A stretch of 14,420 bases of DNA from Oscillospiraceae bacterium (GTDB lineage: Bacteria; Bacillota; Clostridia; Oscillospirales; Ruminococcaceae). Below, in pieces: positions 7,005 through 14,077 of the stretch. The translations under genes were made by a program, and so were the position numbers. A model generated the notes under the pieces. It ran no database searches. It worked only from the letters and a program-made list of their open reading frames with translations, and was not told the DNA's origin. Within the stretch, counting starts at the first letter, position 1. Every line of letters begins with the position of its first letter. The DNA is taken from positions 1 to 14,420 of the forward strand of contig CAADVD010000048.1 in the NCBI GenBank assembly GCA_900752435.1, given 5' to 3'.

Positions 7005-8598
7005 TAATTTCTACCGCCTTTTGCTGAAGCTGCTCCAAACTGCCGTTGTTTTCGATAACATAACGGGAGCGAGAGCAGTAAAAGTCGTCGCTGTACTGCG
7101 CATGAATGCGATTGTCCGCCTGCTCCTCGGTTAGGTGATCCCGTGCCAAAATGCGCGCACGGCGCACTTCTTCGGGCGCAATGACGGAAACGACCGTATC
7201 GCACAGACTGTCCGCCCCACTCTCAAACAGTGTGGGTGCATCCAGCACAATCACGGTACTGCCGTCACGTTTTAGGGATTCCATTTCCCGGCGCAGCAAA
7301 GCACTGATGCGCGGGTACATCAAATTGTTGAGATACGTGTGGCTCTCCTCGTCCGCAAAGGCCAGCATGGCCAATTGCTTACGGTTGAGTGTGCCGTCCG
7401 AATGAAAAATGGAAGAACCAAAATATTCTCCCAGACGTTCCTGCACAGCGGGCATCTGAATCGCTTCGCGGGATACTTCATCGCAGTCAATGACAGAAAC
7501 GCCATGCGCACGGAATGTATCGCAAACGGTCGATTTGCCGCTTCCCGTTTGTCCGGTCAGTCCGACCACGGTCACGGGACGCAGCTGCACCACCTCAAAG
7601 CCGCAGGCACGCAGCAAACGATTGTACACCGCCATGCCCACGCCGTCCTTGGACGGAACACGCGCAAAGACTGTGGTCAAATCGCTTTGGTCAAATTCAC
7701 GCAGAGCGTCAAACAGGCGCGCGGCCTGACCGGCGCTGTCGTCCTTGCAGCCATAGGTGATGCACGGAATGGAAAAGAGCGATTCCTCGCCTTCAAACAC
7801 CAGTACGCCGGTTTTTTCATCCGCATGGGCGGTGACGTAAGCGCAGAAATCAGTGATTTTGCCCTCGACCATCACCACGTTGGCGTTGGGCGCATAATGC
7901 TTATACTTCATTCCCGGCGAAGAAACCTGCTGATCATCACCGAGCTTGGTGAACACACCGTCGTCAATTCGGACAGTATCCACCACACCGAGCAAATCAT
8001 CGAGCGTGATTTTGCCCGGACGCAGAATGTTGACTTGGTTGTCGCCTACCGCAATGACGGTGGATTCCAAGCCCACCTCACACTCGCCGCCATCCAGAAT
8101 CAGGCCGATTTTGCCTTGCAGGTCATGGTAAACGTGGCTGGCCTTGGTGGGGCTGGGTTTGCCGGATACGTTGGCGGACGGCGCCGCAATCGGTACGCCG
8201 CAGGTGCGGATGAACGTTCTGGCCACCGGATGGGACGGCATGCGCACGCCCACAGTGGAAAGTCCGGCACTTACTTCATCCGGAATCCGCTCCGCCTTGG
8301 GCAGAATCATGGTCAACGGCCCCGGCCAAAACGCATCGGCCAATTTTTTCGCCGTTTCGGATACTTCAGAAGCCACGGTGTGAATCTGCTCCCAATCGCT
8401 GATGTGCACGATGAGCGGATTGTCCTGCGGACGGCCTTTGGCTTCAAAAATTTTTCGGATGGCGCTGGGGTCAAACGCGTTGGCACCCAGTCCATAGACG
8501 GTTTCGGTGGGCATGCCCACCACTTCGCCGTTTAAAATCTCGGCTTTCGCCAGTTGCATTGCTTCTTCATTTGGAGCAAGAATTTTCGTTTCTTTCAT
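6967..8598 (-). CDS. sua5-coaE: Fusion: threonylcarbamoyl-AMP synthase (Sua5/TsaC) plus dephospho-CoA kinase (CoaE)
   Basis: This is a single 543-codon frame with two complete enzymes. Residues 1-337 are Sua5/YwlC: GEVVGMPTETVYGLGANA (25-42), KGRPQDNPLIVHI (54-66), APSANVSGKPSP (139-150) and the C-terminal Sua5 domain starting SSPGMKYKHYAP (226-237). It makes threonylcarbamoyl-AMP for the t6A37 tRNA modification. Residues 342-543 are CoaE: VVGLTGQTGSGKST (Walker A, 344-357), SVIDCDEVSRE (368-378), VLDAPTLFESG (451-461) and ARILARD (481-487). It phosphorylates dephospho-CoA to coenzyme A. There is practically no linker. ATG 8598 is chosen because AGAGGAA precedes it by eight bases; ATG 8607 touches that site, and the frame upstream to 8676 is promoter DNA. 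The stop overlaps the lytic transglycosylase start by 38 bases. Confidence 0.93.
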   Translation of the reverse strand: MKETKILAPNEEAMQLAKAEILNGEVVGMPTETVYGLGANAFDPSAIRKIFEAKGRPQDNPLIVHISDWEQIHTVASEVSETAKKLADAFWPGPLTMILPKAERIPDEVSAGLSTVGVRMPSHPVARTFIRTCGVPIAAPSANVSGKPSPTKASHVYHDLQGKIGLILDGGECEVGLESTVIAVGDNQVNILRPGKITLDDLLGVVDTVRIDDGVFTKLGDDQQVSSPGMKYKHYAPNANVVMVEGKITDFCAYVTAHADEKTGVLVFEGEESLFSIPCITYGCKDDSAGQAARLFDALREFDQSDLTTVFARVPSKDGVGMAVYNRLLRACGFEVVQLRPVTVVGLTGQTGSGKSTVCDTFRAHGVSVIDCDEVSREAIQMPAVQERLGEYFGSSIFHSDGTLNRKQLAMLAFADEESHTYLNNLMYPRISALLRREMESLKRDGSTVIVLDAPTLFESGADSLCDTVVSVIAPEEVRRARILARDHLTEEQADNRIHAQYSDDFYCSRSRYVIENNGSLEQLQQKAVEIIDCIQQDQTKKE

Positions 8599-8646
8599 CC
8601 AAAACATTCCTCTTTGTGCGAATTCTTCCGCACCGTTCTTTTTCTT

Positions 8647-8675
8647 ATTATAGTCTGCCCAATACGGACAGGACA
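8647..8675 (-). promoter_or_regulatory. Possible internal promoter before Sua5-CoaE
   Basis: A perfect TATAAT lies at 8652-8647 on the minus strand, about 50 bases before the Sua5-CoaE start, in a 122-base gap after prfA. The -35 region (around 8670-8675) is poor, so this is a -10-only call. An imperfect inverted repeat (GTCTGCCC at 8652-8659 against GGACAGGAC at 8666-8674) fills the spacer and might be an operator. Confidence 0.45.
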
Positions 8676-8720
8676 TGTTCTTTTTGTAAAATTTTTATTG
8701 ATTCATAAAATGTTCAACTT

Positions 8721-9800
8721 TTACGCGTTCGCCGATTCGGCGGCAAGCTTGAGCGCTTGGTCGGCGGTGATGAGAGCATCGATGACTTCGTCAATGTCGC
8801 CGTTGAGGTTGTCGTCCAAATGGTAAAGCGTCAGACCGATACGGTGATCGGTGAGGCGGCCCTGCGGATAGTTGTAGGTACGAATGCGCTCGGAACGGTC
8901 GCCGGTACCGACTTGGGCACGGCGTTCCGAAGCAACGGCCTCGGTCTGTCTTTGCTGTTCCGCTTCATAGAGGCGGGAGCGCAGGACTTTCATGGCTTTG
9001 TCCTTGTTCTTGTACTGGCTTCGTTCATCCTGACATTCCACCACCAAACCGGTTGGCAAGTGGGTGATGCGGATGGCGCTTTCCGTTTTGTTGATGTGCT
9101 GACCGCCTGCACCGCTGGCGCGGAAGGTGTCAATTTGCAGGTCGGACGGATTGATTTCAATTTCCACATCGTCAATTTCCGGCAAAACGGCAACGGTGAC
9201 GGTGGAGGTGTGTACACGGCCTTGGGATTCCGTTTCCGGCACGCGCTGGACGCGGTGCACACCGCTTTCAAATTTCAGACGGGAGTAGGCGCCTTCGCCC
9301 TCGATGCTGAAGCTGATTTCCTTGATGCCGCCCAGTTCGGTTTCGTTTAAGTTGAGCACATCGACTTTCCAGTTTTTGCGCTCGGCGTACATGGTATACA
9401 TGCGGTAGAGAGAATGGGCAAACAGCGCCGCTTCCTCGCCGCCTGCGCCGCCGCGGATTTCCACAATGACGTTTTTGTCGTCGTTCGGGTCGCGCGGCAG
9501 CAGCAGAATTTTAATTTCTTCGCCAAGCTCGGCCATGCGCTGTTTGCTGTCGTCGTATTCCTCCTGCGCAAGCTCCTTCATTTCCTTGTCTAAACCGCCT
9601 TCATCGAGCATGGATTTGGCTTCGTCAAAGGCGTTTTTGGCCGCTTTGTATTCGCGGTATTTTTCTACGATGGGAGTAAGGCTTTTGTATTCCTTCATCA
9701 AATCGCGGTATTGGTTGGTGTCGCTGATGACGGTCGGGTCCATCAGCTTTTGGTTGATTTCTTCATAACGATTTTCTGTAAGCTGTAATTTGTCAAACAT
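8721..9800 (-). CDS. prfA: Peptide chain release factor 1
   Basis: This is a 359-residue RF1, the usual length. It recognises UAA and UAG stop codons and triggers peptide release on the ribosome. Domain 1 (about 1-105) is coiled-coil rich. RGGAGGEEAALFA lies at 116-128, the RF1-specific codon-reading motif PET at 188-190 within RVPETESQGRVHTST, and the catalytic GGQ at 232-234 within SGAGGQHINKTES. The PxT motif separates it from RF2, which has SPF, and no frameshift site is present. The ATG at 9800 has an AGGAG ribosome binding site. The gene sits between DUF951 (60 bases upstream) and Sua5-CoaE (122 bases downstream). A PrmC-type methylase, often next to prfA, is not found here. Confidence 0.98.
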   Translation of the reverse strand: MFDKLQLTENRYEEINQKLMDPTVISDTNQYRDLMKEYKSLTPIVEKYREYKAAKNAFDEAKSMLDEGGLDKEMKELAQEEYDDSKQRMAELGEEIKILLLPRDPNDDKNVIVEIRGGAGGEEAALFAHSLYRMYTMYAERKNWKVDVLNLNETELGGIKEISFSIEGEGAYSRLKFESGVHRVQRVPETESQGRVHTSTVTVAVLPEIDDVEIEINPSDLQIDTFRASGAGGQHINKTESAIRITHLPTGLVVECQDERSQYKNKDKAMKVLRSRLYEAEQQRQTEAVASERRAQVGTGDRSERIRTYNYPQGRLTDHRIGLTLYHLDDNLNGDIDEVIDALITADQALKLAAESANA

Positions 9801-9860
9801 GGTTTTCTCCTATTGCATTTGTAAAATCAAATTCGTTGCGGATGTGATAACGAAGCCGCG

Positions 9861-10052
9861 CTAAGACTGCTTGTTGTCACGGATGATTTCCTTGATGCTC
9901 CGCTCGATTTTGGCACGGGGAACCATGACTTCACGCCCGCACTTTTGACAGCGGATTTTAAAGTCCATACCGACGCGCAGCACATCGAAACGGTGTTCGC
10001 CGCAGGGGTGTGCTTTTTTGAGCCGCAACACGTCGCCTACCTGTACATCCAT
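9861..10052 (-). CDS. DUF951-family small protein
   Basis: This is a 63-residue protein of the DUF951 (YyzM-like) family, common in Firmicutes and of unknown function. MDVQVGDVLRLKKAHPCG at the start, GEHRFDVLRVGMDFKIRC in the middle and CQKCGREVMVPRAKIERS at the end are family hallmarks. Cys17 and the CQKCG pair suggest binding of one zinc ion, and the strand-rich layout suggests a small nucleic-acid-binding-type fold; both are inferences. It opens the run leading to prfA, behind an extended -10 promoter. The ribosome binding site upstream of the ATG at 10052 is a weak AAGGCGG-like stretch. Confidence 0.93.
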   Translation of the reverse strand: MDVQVGDVLRLKKAHPCGEHRFDVLRVGMDFKIRCQKCGREVMVPRAKIERSIKEIIRDNKQS

Positions 10053-10119
10053 GTGGTCTTTCCGCCTTTCTTCTTGAAATTTGGTAATAACTTCCCATTA
10101 TTAATTTTAGTATAAGATA

Positions 10120-10149
10120 ATTATACCATTAAATAGACGAAAAACGCAA
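10120..10149 (-). promoter_or_regulatory. Extended -10 promoter for DUF951-prfA
   Basis: On the minus strand TGG directly precedes TATAAT (10128-10120), giving the extended -10 form TGnTATAAT. TTGCGT at 10149-10144 is a partial -35 with an 18-base spacer. The transcript would start about 60 bases before the DUF951 ATG. Confidence 0.6.
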
Positions 10150-10246
10150 ATACTTTTCCCACATTTTTTTACTGCAATTGCTCGGGATATTGCGCAGTTT
10201 GATACAAAAAATAAAAGAGCAACATGAGTACAAAGGAGTATCCAGC

Positions 10247-10672
10247 ATGTCTGAATTTTTAAAGACCATCACCGCCAATTTTGAAACGGTCGATTTGGCC
10301 GAATGGGCGGCGCGCAACATCAAAGAGCATTTTACACAGGTGAAGTCCATCACCATCCGATACCGCAATGTGCCGGATGTGCACGATGTACAGGACAGCG
10401 ATGTGGATCAAAGCGAAACCACCGCATTGCTGGCGGCAACCGCTATGGGCAGCGGCATGGGAACGGCGTTTGCAGGTGGTTATCCGGGATTTTTGCCAAT
10501 TGGCGGGAAAACCTTTATGCAGGTGGCAGATACCGCAGGCAATCATCCAAACCGTCCGGAAATTGAACGAAGCACGGAAAGTAAGCTGCTCATCAAGGCC
10601 AGCGAATCGCAGGCGAAACAGATTGAGGCGCATTTGAGAAGCTTGGGCGGACTGCATATTATGACAAAATAA
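10247..10672 (+). CDS. Uncharacterised 141-residue protein with a glycine-rich centre
   Basis: I do not recognise this protein. Its N-terminal 40 residues look like a helix followed by a strand (VDLAEWAARNIKEHF, then SITIRYR). After an acidic stretch (residues 43-57) comes a small-residue segment, LLAATAMGSGMGTAFAGG (61-78), and an extended Pro/Gly region. The C-terminus is ESKLLIKASESQAKQIEAHLRSLGG, a strand-helix pattern. This layout recalls small stress-protein folds that pair two alpha/beta halves around a glycine-rich hairpin, but that is only a resemblance. There is no signal peptide; the central segment is too short and polar at its edges for a confident membrane helix. ATG 10247 is chosen because AAAGGAG at 10232-10238 is eight bases upstream. 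It ends at its own terminator, so it is probably transcribed alone. Confidence 0.75.
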   Translation: MSEFLKTITANFETVDLAEWAARNIKEHFTQVKSITIRYRNVPDVHDVQDSDVDQSETTALLAATAMGSGMGTAFAGGYPGFLPIGGKTFMQVADTAGNHPNRPEIERSTESKLLIKASESQAKQIEAHLRSLGGLHIMTK

Positions 10673-10678
10673 GCTAGT

Positions 10679-10707
10679 AAAACGTCCGGCCGCCGACCGG
10701 GCGTTTT
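10679..10707 (+). terminator. Intrinsic terminator
   Basis: AAAACGTCCGG (10679-10689) pairs with CCGGGCGTTTT (10697-10707), with one G-T pair and a 7-base loop. It follows the stop codon of the 141-residue protein by six bases and separates it from the S1-domain gene. Confidence 0.87.
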
Positions 10708-10739
10708 CCGTATTGGTCAGCATGATTGCCCATTCCAGC

Positions 10740-10751
10740 GCATATATATGC
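10740..10751. repeat. Perfect 12-bp palindrome upstream of the S1-domain gene
   Basis: GCATATATATGC is self-complementary and lies about 15 bases before the AGGAGGAG ribosome binding site. It could be an operator or part of an AT-rich promoter; alternating AT palindromes also arise by chance. Confidence 0.4.
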
Positions 10752-10780
10752 TCCATAGGTAAAAAAGGAGGAGCTTTGAA

Positions 10781-11704
10781 ATGATGAAGTATTTACCGGA
10801 AGGGCTGCTCACGCTGACGGAGGAAAATGAAGCGGCGCTCCGAAGTCCGGCTTCCCTGCTGGAAGCAATGAACGGCCGCAAAATCTTGGAGGCGCGCGCG
10901 CTTGTCTGTGACAGTGAGCACAATCTCATTGTAAACCTTGGATGCATGAAGGGCATCATTCCCAAAAACGAATGCGCCATTGGCATTGCGGAAGGAACGA
11001 CGCGCGACATTGCCATCATCTCGAAAGTCAACAAGCCAGTTTGCTTTTACATAACCGCCCTCGAACAAGACGCAGGCGGTGTTCCCTATGCGTTGCTTTC
11101 GCGCCGTCAGGTTCAGGTGGACTGTCAGCGCGATTATGTGAGTTCGCTGGTTTCCGGCGACATTCTGCGTGCACGCGTCACCCATCTGGAACCATTTGGG
11201 TGCTTTGTGGACATTGGGTGCGGCATCATTTCGCTCATTCCAATTGACTCCATTTCCGTTTCGCGCATTTCGCATCCGCGCGACCGGTTTGAGGTGGGAC
11301 AGGATATTTGGGCGATTTGCAGAGGGTTTGACGAGAGCGGAAAGCTTTGTTTGTCGCATAAGGAATTGCTCGGCAGTTGGGAGGAAAACGCGGCCGCGTT
11401 TGCGCCGGGTGAAACGGTAGCTGGGATTGTTCGCTCCATCGAAAGCTATGGGATTTTTGTGGAGCTGACTCCCAATTTGGCCGGTCTGGCGGAGCTGAGA
11501 GAGGATGTGTGCGTCGGTCAGCATGCGAGTGTGTACATCAAAAGCCTATTGCCGGAGAAAATGAAAATCAAGCTGATTATTGTGGACAGCTTCCACGCCA
11601 ATTATCCGCGTGCACCGTATTCGTACTTCTTTACCGGTCGGCATATGAGCTATTTTCGGTATTCGCCGGCTTGTGCGGATAAGCTTATTGAGACAAGATT
11701 TTAG
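10781..11704 (+). CDS. S1 RNA-binding domain protein (three S1-like modules)
   Basis: This 307-residue cytoplasmic protein is related to ribosomal protein S1 and likely binds single-stranded RNA. Three modules are visible: a degenerate one at about 33-108, then LVSGDILRARVTHLEPFGCFVDIG with KLCLSHKELLG closing it (about 123-197), and APGETVAGIVRSIESYGIFVELTPNLAGLAEL (about 208-266). The last two carry the S1 signature G-x-V--I--YG-FV-L. An unusual aromatic-rich tail (YPRAPYSYFFTGRHMSYFRY) follows from about 275. Full-length RpsA has four to six modules, so this is more likely an S1-like accessory factor. ATG 10781 has a near-perfect AGGAGGAG ribosome binding site with seven-base spacing. It converges on the permease gene across an 18-bp hairpin. 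Confidence 0.88.
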   Translation: MMKYLPEGLLTLTEENEAALRSPASLLEAMNGRKILEARALVCDSEHNLIVNLGCMKGIIPKNECAIGIAEGTTRDIAIISKVNKPVCFYITALEQDAGGVPYALLSRRQVQVDCQRDYVSSLVSGDILRARVTHLEPFGCFVDIGCGIISLIPIDSISVSRISHPRDRFEVGQDIWAICRGFDESGKLCLSHKELLGSWEENAAAFAPGETVAGIVRSIESYGIFVELTPNLAGLAELREDVCVGQHASVYIKSLLPEKMKIKLIIVDSFHANYPRAPYSYFFTGRHMSYFRYSPACADKLIETRF

Positions 11705-11734
11705 CGGTTCGGGCAAAATAGAAGATCTCCTCTG

Positions 11735-11772
11735 AACAACAGCAAGTGAATGACCATTCACTTGCTGTTGTT
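11735..11772. terminator. Perfect 18-bp inverted repeat between convergent genes
   Basis: Bases 11735-11752 (beginning AACAACAGC) and 11755-11772 (ending GCTGTTGTT) are exact reverse complements with only two bases between them. Placed between the S1-domain gene and the permease, it probably acts as a two-way terminator, but neither side has a T-run. The repeat runs into the permease stop codon (11771-11773). Confidence 0.7.
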
Positions 11773-12946
11773 ATCCGCGCAGGGCATCCACCGGCTTTAA
11801 GCTGGCGGCTTTCATGGCGGGATAGATGCCGAACACCATACCGACAATAACAGCGAAGGCCATGCAGAGCACCAAAGTACCCACATTGATGAGAATGGGC
11901 ACGCCCAATGTCAGACAGCCGAGTATCCCCAGTGTTAAACCCACGGTGATTCCGATGGAGCCGCCAAGCACGGTGAGCAAAAAAGACTCCGATAAAAATT
12001 CCAGCAGAATGATTTTGCGGCTTGCGCCGATGGATTTTTTGATGCCAATTTCGCGGGTGCGCTCGCTGACGGATACCAGCATGACCGTCATGATGGACAG
12101 ACCGGCTACCAGCAGGGAGATTCCGGCAATGACTGTGAGAACCAGACTGACGGTATCTAAAATGTTGTTGAGCTTGGACATTTGGCTGTTGAGGTCGTCT
12201 ACTTTAATGCTGCCCCCGTCCGCGGTGGTGATTTGGGCAGTGAGGCGCTGGGATAACGTGGCGGTATCCGCTGTTTCACTCGTTTGAGCGACAATTTGTG
12301 TGAAGCCCGTTTCCATGGAGAGGGATTGCATGGTGGTGTACGGAATGTAAGCAAAGCATGGAACGACGTTGCCGATGAGACTTTGCAGGAGGTTGCCGCC
12401 TGCTTTGGTGATGCCGACAATAGTGAATGTTTCATAGTTTCCGTCAAAAGCAAGGTCAATGGTTTTGCCGACAATGTTGGAGCGCTCATAATGTTCGAGC
12501 GCAAAGCTCTCGTCCACCATGCAGACACGGCTTTGAGCGGCAACGTCACCGGCGGTAATCATGCGTCCATGCAGAAGTTCCATGGAGACAATTTGCATGG
12601 TGGCGGTGTCTACGCCCCACAGCATACAGTCGCTGGTTGTATTTTTGATGCGAACAGCGCTGTATTGCGTGAGCAAGGGAGACGCTTGCTGGACGGCGCT
12701 GTCTTGGCGGACTTGCTCGAGTTCGCTGTCGCTCAGGACGGAGGACTTTTCCACATCGCTGGTGACGATGATGCCGCCAATGCCCATGCTGGCAAGCTCG
12801 TCGTTGATGGTCGCTTTCCCAATGTCTCCAATCATGGAAATCACCACCACGGACAGCACGCCAATGGCAATGCCCGCAATGGTGAGGGTGCTCCGTAATC
12901 GTTTTCTGCGAATGTTTTTTAGGCCGTTGCGGATGATGTCAATCAT
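11771..12946 (-). CDS. MacB-type ABC transporter permease
   Basis: This is a 391-residue permease of the FtsX/MacB type. It has one N-terminal membrane helix (LRSTLTIAGIAIGVLSVVVIS, about 17-37), a large extracytoplasmic domain (about 40-270) and three C-terminal helices. The region before the second C-terminal helix carries SERTREIGIKKSIGASRKII, the cytoplasmic coupling motif for the ATPase, and it ends GIYPAMKAASLKPVDALRG, as MacB permeases do. Such permeases export or extract peptides, lipoproteins or antibiotics with an ATPase and an adaptor. ATG 12946 is chosen for its AAGGAG site at six-base spacing; it overlaps the upstream gene by eight bases, so translation is coupled. No ATP-binding gene follows it in the window. 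Confidence 0.92.
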   Translation of the reverse strand: MIDIIRNGLKNIRRKRLRSTLTIAGIAIGVLSVVVISMIGDIGKATINDELASMGIGGIIVTSDVEKSSVLSDSELEQVRQDSAVQQASPLLTQYSAVRIKNTTSDCMLWGVDTATMQIVSMELLHGRMITAGDVAAQSRVCMVDESFALEHYERSNIVGKTIDLAFDGNYETFTIVGITKAGGNLLQSLIGNVVPCFAYIPYTTMQSLSMETGFTQIVAQTSETADTATLSQRLTAQITTADGGSIKVDDLNSQMSKLNNILDTVSLVLTVIAGISLLVAGLSIMTVMLVSVSERTREIGIKKSIGASRKIILLEFLSESFLLTVLGGSIGITVGLTLGILGCLTLGVPILINVGTLVLCMAFAVIVGMVFGIYPAMKAASLKPVDALRG

Positions 12947-13931
12947 AAACTGCTCCTTTGATGCGGATGAATTGGCCGTCTTTGGAAACGGCGTTGTGGT
13001 CGGCAATGACGAAATCGTCTGGGGTGAGACCGGAGATGACTTCGGTTACGGTTTCGAGTTCCGTACCGGTGGTGATGTTGCGGCGAAGGGCACGGCCGTT
13101 TTGGTAGAGGTAGACATATTCTTGTCCTTGGTCGTCTTGGTTGACGGCAGTGTATGGAATGCAGGACAGCTGTTGTTCATCGCCGACTTGGATTTGACCG
13201 GTAACGGAATAGCCGGCTTTCAGGGTATCATCCATTTGGGTGAGGGCGGCGTAGCATCGGACAACAGTTTGAGCGGACGTTCCGACAAAAGTTTCGTGAG
13301 CCGTGGGAAAGACATCGGTAAGAGTAGCGGTGTAGGTTTGGTTTCCGAGTGCGGAAACAGTAAGCGTGACGGACTGTGAGGGGGCGATTCGGGTGGCGGT
13401 TTCTTCTGGGATATCCAGAGAAACACGCAAAGTGTCCAAATCGGAAATGGTTGCAAGTGATTCGGTGGGATATGCAACCACGCCTTGACTTAGGGTAAGG
13501 TCGCTGATGGTACCGGTGGTATCGGCGGTGATTTGAGTCGGAATGCTGTCGCGGAGTTTGGCGAGGTCGATGGAGTTTCCAGCAAACACGCTGACGGTTT
13601 CGTCCGGCAAAAGACTGCTTAGAGAGGCCATTTTGGTAATGGCTTGCTGGGTTTGCTCCAAATCGACTGTGGCTAGGCACTGTCCGGTGGTGACGGTATC
13701 ACCGACAGAGACATACACCGCTTTTGGTACAATGGGAATGGGAGCGGTGATGGTGCTTTGGTTGACGGATTCCAACTTTCCGGTGGTATAGATGGTTTCC
13801 GTATAGGGAACGGTTTGAAGTTTAGTGAGTTCGGTCTGCGGTAAAAGGGCAAAGATGAGCTGCGGCAGACAACTGAAAAATAGACAAAGCGGAATGGTGA
13901 GGGCAAAAAGGACAGCGCTTTTTTTCAACAT
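12939..13931 (-). CDS. Membrane-fusion (HlyD/MacA-type) adaptor protein
   Basis: This is a 330-residue periplasmic-adaptor-type protein; in a Gram-positive cell it would be anchored by its N-terminal helix (about 6-31) and act outside. Two lipoyl half-motifs are present: IPKAVYVSVGDTVTTGQCLATVD (about 68-91) and TADTTGTISDLTLSQGVV (about 136-154), joined by only about 45 residues, so the coiled-coil hairpin is very short. Beta-barrel segments (TLRVSLDIPEETA, KAGYSVTGQIQV) and the C-terminal AVNQDDQGQEYVYLYQNGRA complete the family pattern. ATG 13931 is chosen for its GGAGGAA site six bases upstream; the ATG at 13943 has none. Its stop overlaps the permease start by eight bases. Confidence 0.9.
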   Translation of the reverse strand: MLKKSAVLFALTIPLCLFFSCLPQLIFALLPQTELTKLQTVPYTETIYTTGKLESVNQSTITAPIPIVPKAVYVSVGDTVTTGQCLATVDLEQTQQAITKMASLSSLLPDETVSVFAGNSIDLAKLRDSIPTQITADTTGTISDLTLSQGVVAYPTESLATISDLDTLRVSLDIPEETATRIAPSQSVTLTVSALGNQTYTATLTDVFPTAHETFVGTSAQTVVRCYAALTQMDDTLKAGYSVTGQIQVGDEQQLSCIPYTAVNQDDQGQEYVYLYQNGRALRRNITTGTELETVTEVISGLTPDDFVIADHNAVSKDGQFIRIKGAVYD

Positions 13932-14030
13932 GATTTCCTCCATTTGCAGAATGATTACCCTTATTGTTGCAAGCTGGAGAGAAATTATTTATGGGAATTT
14001 TCTTGCGAGTTACGCGATACATATTTTTGG

Positions 14031-14044
14031 TGTTTGCGCAAACA
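14031..14044. promoter_or_regulatory. 14-bp perfect palindrome resembling a LacI-family operator
   Basis: TGTTTGCGCAAACA is exactly self-complementary, with a central CG and TG/CA ends as in LacI-family and catabolite-response operators. It departs from the CcpA consensus at positions 4, 5 and 10. It lies 33 bases before the GTG start at 14078 and about 100 bases upstream of the adaptor gene, so it could control either. Confidence 0.45.
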
Positions 14045-14077
14045 ATAGCAGAAAATAGAAATTGAGGAGTGGAAACG

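Noticed and set aside
7339..8535. Open frame of 398 codons on the plus strand
   Set aside because: It lies entirely opposite Sua5-CoaE, is rich in His, Arg and Gln, has no recognisable domain and no ribosome binding site. The long frame is a by-product of the GC-rich codon use of the real gene.
8599..8676. N-terminal extension of Sua5-CoaE (26 more codons)
   Set aside because: It includes the TATAAT box and lacks a ribosome binding site; the family begins near MKETKILAP, and the Shine-Dalgarno site fits ATG 8598.
10171..10198. Hairpin ACTGC...GCAGT before the 141-residue gene as a riboswitch or terminator
   Set aside because: The stem is short with a two-base bulge, has no T-run and matches no riboswitch class I know; it may be chance.
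12939..12946. Frameshift joining the adaptor and permease
   Set aside because: Each has its own ribosome binding site and family-typical ends; the eight-base overlap is ordinary coupling, not a broken gene.
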